Assembly (NCBI GenBank): GCA_945892985.1
Contig: CAMDDU010000003.1
Coordinates: 62,001-126,000 of the forward strand
Length of the DNA: 64,000 nucleotides
Source of the DNA: CAITSH01 sp945892985
Lineage (GTDB): Bacteria; Pseudomonadota; Gammaproteobacteria; Burkholderiales; SG8-39
Direction of reading: 5' to 3'
The translations under genes were made by a program, and so were the position numbers. The notes beneath the pieces were generated by a model. It worked only from the letters and a program-made list of their open reading frames with translations, was not told where the DNA came from and did not search any database. Positions 61,996 through 64,000 of this stretch are shown here, in pieces (position 1 is the first letter of the stretch; every line of letters begins with the position of its first letter).

Positions 61996-63093
61996 ATGCC
62001 CCGTCCAATACGCGCAAGCTTTAATTTGTCGTCCTTCGGTCACAATCTGGCCGTGGTGCGCCGGTGCGCGCCGCGAGCCCGGATCTGGGCGGTGGTCAAG
62101 GCCGGTGGATATGGGCATTCACTTATGCGTGCGGCGCGCTCCATGGCCACGGCCGACGGCTACGCACTGCTCGATCTGGACGAAGCCGTCAGGTTGCGTG
62201 AGTCGGGTACGAAAAAGCCTATTCTTTTACTTGAGGGGCTCTTCGACGAGCGGGATCTTGCTGTGGCCGCAAGCCATGACCTCACGGTGGTGGTGCATGA
62301 GCGGGGGCAGGTTGCGATGCTGGAAAAAGCCGCAGTGTTACGAAAAATCCCGGTTTATCTGAAGCTGAACAGCGGCATGAACCGGCTTGGGTTTGTCTTG
62401 GCTGACGTATCTCGCATGTTCTCGCGCCTGGGCGAGTGTTCCGCGGTGTCGCAGATTACGCTCATGAGCCACTTTGCCGATGCGGACGGCACAAGCGGCG
62501 TGGATTGGCAGTTGAACGCCCTGGCTGCCGCGACAAAGGATTTTGCCGCTCCGCGCAGCTTTGCCAATTCGGCTGCCATCCTGCGCCATCCGGCAACGCA
62601 CGCCGACTGGGTGCGCCCGGGAATAATGCTCTACGGTTGCTCTCCGTTTGCCGATCGGAGCGCAGCAGATCTCGGGCTCCGGCCGGTCATGACCTTGTCC
62701 AGTGAAATCATTGCTGTGCAGCAATTGTGCAAGGGCGACACGGTTGGCTACGGCAGGACATTTAGGGCTGAGCGGTCCATGCGCATTGGTGTGGTGGCCT
62801 GCGGCTATGCCGACGGGTATCCGCGACATGCACCAAGCGGCACGCCGATATTGGTGGATGGAGCACGAAGCGGGACGGTGGGCAGCGTCTCCATGGACAT
62901 GTTGTGCGTTGATCTGACCGATCTTCCGGGTGCCGGCATCGGGTCTGGCGTGACGCTGTGGGGTGAGGGTTTGCCCGCCGACGAAGTTGCCATGGCATCC
63001 GGGACGATTAGTTATGAATTACTGTGCGCTCTGGCTGCGCGGGTTCCCCAAATTGAAGTTCAGTCTGCCGGTAAAAATGATGGCGAAGCCTAA
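61996..63093 (+). CDS. alr: Alanine racemase
   Basis: A 365-aa PLP enzyme giving D-alanine for peptidoglycan. It starts MPRPIRASFNLSSFGHNLAV, the PLP lysine is in WAVVKAGGYGHSLM (usual motif VKADAYGHG, here slightly changed), and the catalytic Tyr lies in SMDMLCVDLTDLP and the preceding GDTVGYGRTFRAER region. A GTG at 61966 is an alternative start. It is followed by radA, whose start overlaps its 3' end. Confidence 0.93.
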   Translation: MPRPIRASFNLSSFGHNLAVVRRCAPRARIWAVVKAGGYGHSLMRAARSMATADGYALLDLDEAVRLRESGTKKPILLLEGLFDERDLAVAASHDLTVVVHERGQVAMLEKAAVLRKIPVYLKLNSGMNRLGFVLADVSRMFSRLGECSAVSQITLMSHFADADGTSGVDWQLNALAAATKDFAAPRSFANSAAILRHPATHADWVRPGIMLYGCSPFADRSAADLGLRPVMTLSSEIIAVQQLCKGDTVGYGRTFRAERSMRIGVVACGYADGYPRHAPSGTPILVDGARSGTVGSVSMDMLCVDLTDLPGAGIGSGVTLWGEGLPADEVAMASGTISYELLCALAARVPQIEVQSAGKNDGEA

Positions 63094-64000
63094 GTCTGTC
63101 TACAGTTGCACCGAGTGCGGCGCAACCGCACCGAAGTGGCAGGGGCAATGTCCCGGGTGCGGCGCCTGGAATACATTGGTGGAAAGCGTGGCCGAGTCGG
63201 CTGCCAGCACGCAGCACCGTTACAGCGGTCTGGCCAAACCGGCGCAGTTGCAGCCTCTGTCCGAAGTGCGCGCCAAGGAACTTCCGCGTGTTCCAACCGG
63301 AATAGGTGAATTCGACCGGGTTCTGGGGGGCGGACTGGTTGCCGGACAGGTTGTGCTCATAGGAGGCGATCCGGGCGTGGGGAAATCGACGCTGCTGCTG
63401 CAAGCCCTGGCGCAGATGTCGCAGTCGCAGCACGTGGTTTACGTGAGCGGGGAGGAGTCAGCCGAACAGATCGCGATGCGCGCTTCTCGACTCGATATCG
63501 ACGCTGGGAGGCTAGACCTGTTGGCAGAAATCCAGTTGGAGAAAATTTTCTCGGCGCTGCAGGATGCCAAGCCCCAATTCGCCGTGATCGATTCGATCCA
63601 GACCGTCTACTCAGATGCACTGAGCTCGGCACCCGGGTCGGTGGCGCAGGTGCGCGAATGTGCCGCGCAACTCACCCGGCTGGCCAAAAGCATTGGCATA
63701 ACTATCATCCTTGTGGGGCACGTAACCAAAGAGGGCGCGCTTGCCGGGCCGCGTGTGCTTGAGCATATTGTGGACACCGTGCTTTACTTTGAGGGCGATA
63801 CCCATCAGAGCTTCCGGCTCATCCGCGCAATCAAGAATCGTTTTGGCGCGGTGAATGAACTCGGCGTGTTTGCAATGACGGAAAAGGGGCTGAAGGGGGT
63901 TTCCAATCCATCGGCCATTTTTCTATCCCAGCACGCCGAGCCGGTAGCCGGTTCCTGTGTCCTGGTGACGCAGGAAGGGACACGGCCGCTGTTGGTTGAG
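63080..64000 (+). CDS. radA: DNA repair protein RadA, N-terminal 307 codons
   Basis: The gene begins at ATG 63080 (or 63077) inside the end of alr and runs off the right edge. The zinc finger is YSCTECGATAPKWQGQCPGC. Walker A is GDPGVGKSTLLLQAL at about residue 97, and the RadA-specific KNRFG motif follows in RAIKNRFGAVNELG at about 250. RadA is a DnaB-type branch-migration helicase in recombination. The Lon-like C-terminal domain starts near the edge. Confidence 0.95.
   Translation, partial: MAKPKSVYSCTECGATAPKWQGQCPGCGAWNTLVESVAESAASTQHRYSGLAKPAQLQPLSEVRAKELPRVPTGIGEFDRVLGGGLVAGQVVLIGGDPGVGKSTLLLQALAQMSQSQHVVYVSGEESAEQIAMRASRLDIDAGRLDLLAEIQLEKIFSALQDAKPQFAVIDSIQTVYSDALSSAPGSVAQVRECAAQLTRLAKSIGITIILVGHVTKEGALAGPRVLEHIVDTVLYFEGDTHQSFRLIRAIKNRFGAVNELGVFAMTEKGLKGVSNPSAIFLSQHAEPVAGSCVLVTQEGTRPLLVE

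Overview
The window reads as chromosome of a high-GC betaproteobacterium, most likely Burkholderiales. The evidence is the abundance of orphan Bug/TctC solute receptors, a phosphonate operon whose regulator and accessory proteins belong to families typical of Burkholderia relatives, and the housekeeping order tsaB-rimI-udg ... lplT-alr-radA. No species can be named from the sequence alone. The two ends cut a catalase-type peroxidase (left) and radA (right).

Layout. 1-11.8 kb: redox and accessory genes (catalase-like lipoprotein, a frameshifted Cys-rich small gene, an exported deaminase-like protein, luciferase-family and Gfo/Idh oxidoreductases, two hydroxyisobutyrate-dehydrogenase-like enzymes, phospholipase A, TetR regulator, LVIVD beta-propeller protein, CobW GTPase, amidohydrolase). 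A 298-bp tandem duplication carrying a palindromic-ended repeat lies at 8.04-8.7 kb. 12-16.7 kb: DUF47 regulator plus Pit phosphate transporter, flavin reductase, a small membrane protein, and a SEC-C/TPR/arginine-methyltransferase-like fusion.

16.7-28.8 kb is the best-defined system: a divergent phosphonate locus. Leftward: phnC-phnD-phnE (uptake), an iron alcohol dehydrogenase, and phnW. Rightward: a GntR/FCD regulator, phnA, phnY, a Na/Pi-cotransporter-like protein, a PhnZ-type HD oxygenase and an EamA transporter. Together they should import 2-aminoethylphosphonate, transaminate it (PhnW), oxidise the aldehyde (PhnY), hydrolyse phosphonoacetate to acetate and phosphate (PhnA), and handle the released phosphate. 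A 20-bp perfect palindrome directly upstream of the regulator is the obvious operator.

28.9-30.6 kb: gltX followed by tRNA-Ala(GGC) and tRNA-Glu(TTC) behind a near-consensus promoter. 30.6-48.5 kb is accessory and visibly more AT-rich from about 37 to 48 kb. It holds three Bug receptors, a TPR/2OG oxygenase, an orphan ParD-like antitoxin, a PrpF/DUF1330 relic, an enolase-superfamily enzyme, a TauD-type dioxygenase, a CoA-transferase, a complete ABC importer, a thiolase-like/DUF35 pair and an amidohydrolase. It ends at an IS21-type terminus with an istB tail. This looks like an acquired catabolic island for an unknown carboxylate or CoA-linked substrate.

48.6-64 kb returns to chromosome-like content: M81 (MlrC) protein, JmjC/cupin hydroxylase, PaaI/PaaG-like pair, a structured leader or sRNA upstream of an acetylornithine-type aminotransferase, TauE permease, tartrate-type dehydrogenase, tsaB-rimI-udg, a class III adenylate cyclase, lplT, alr and radA. 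All functions are inferred from sequence features read by eye; no database search was run.
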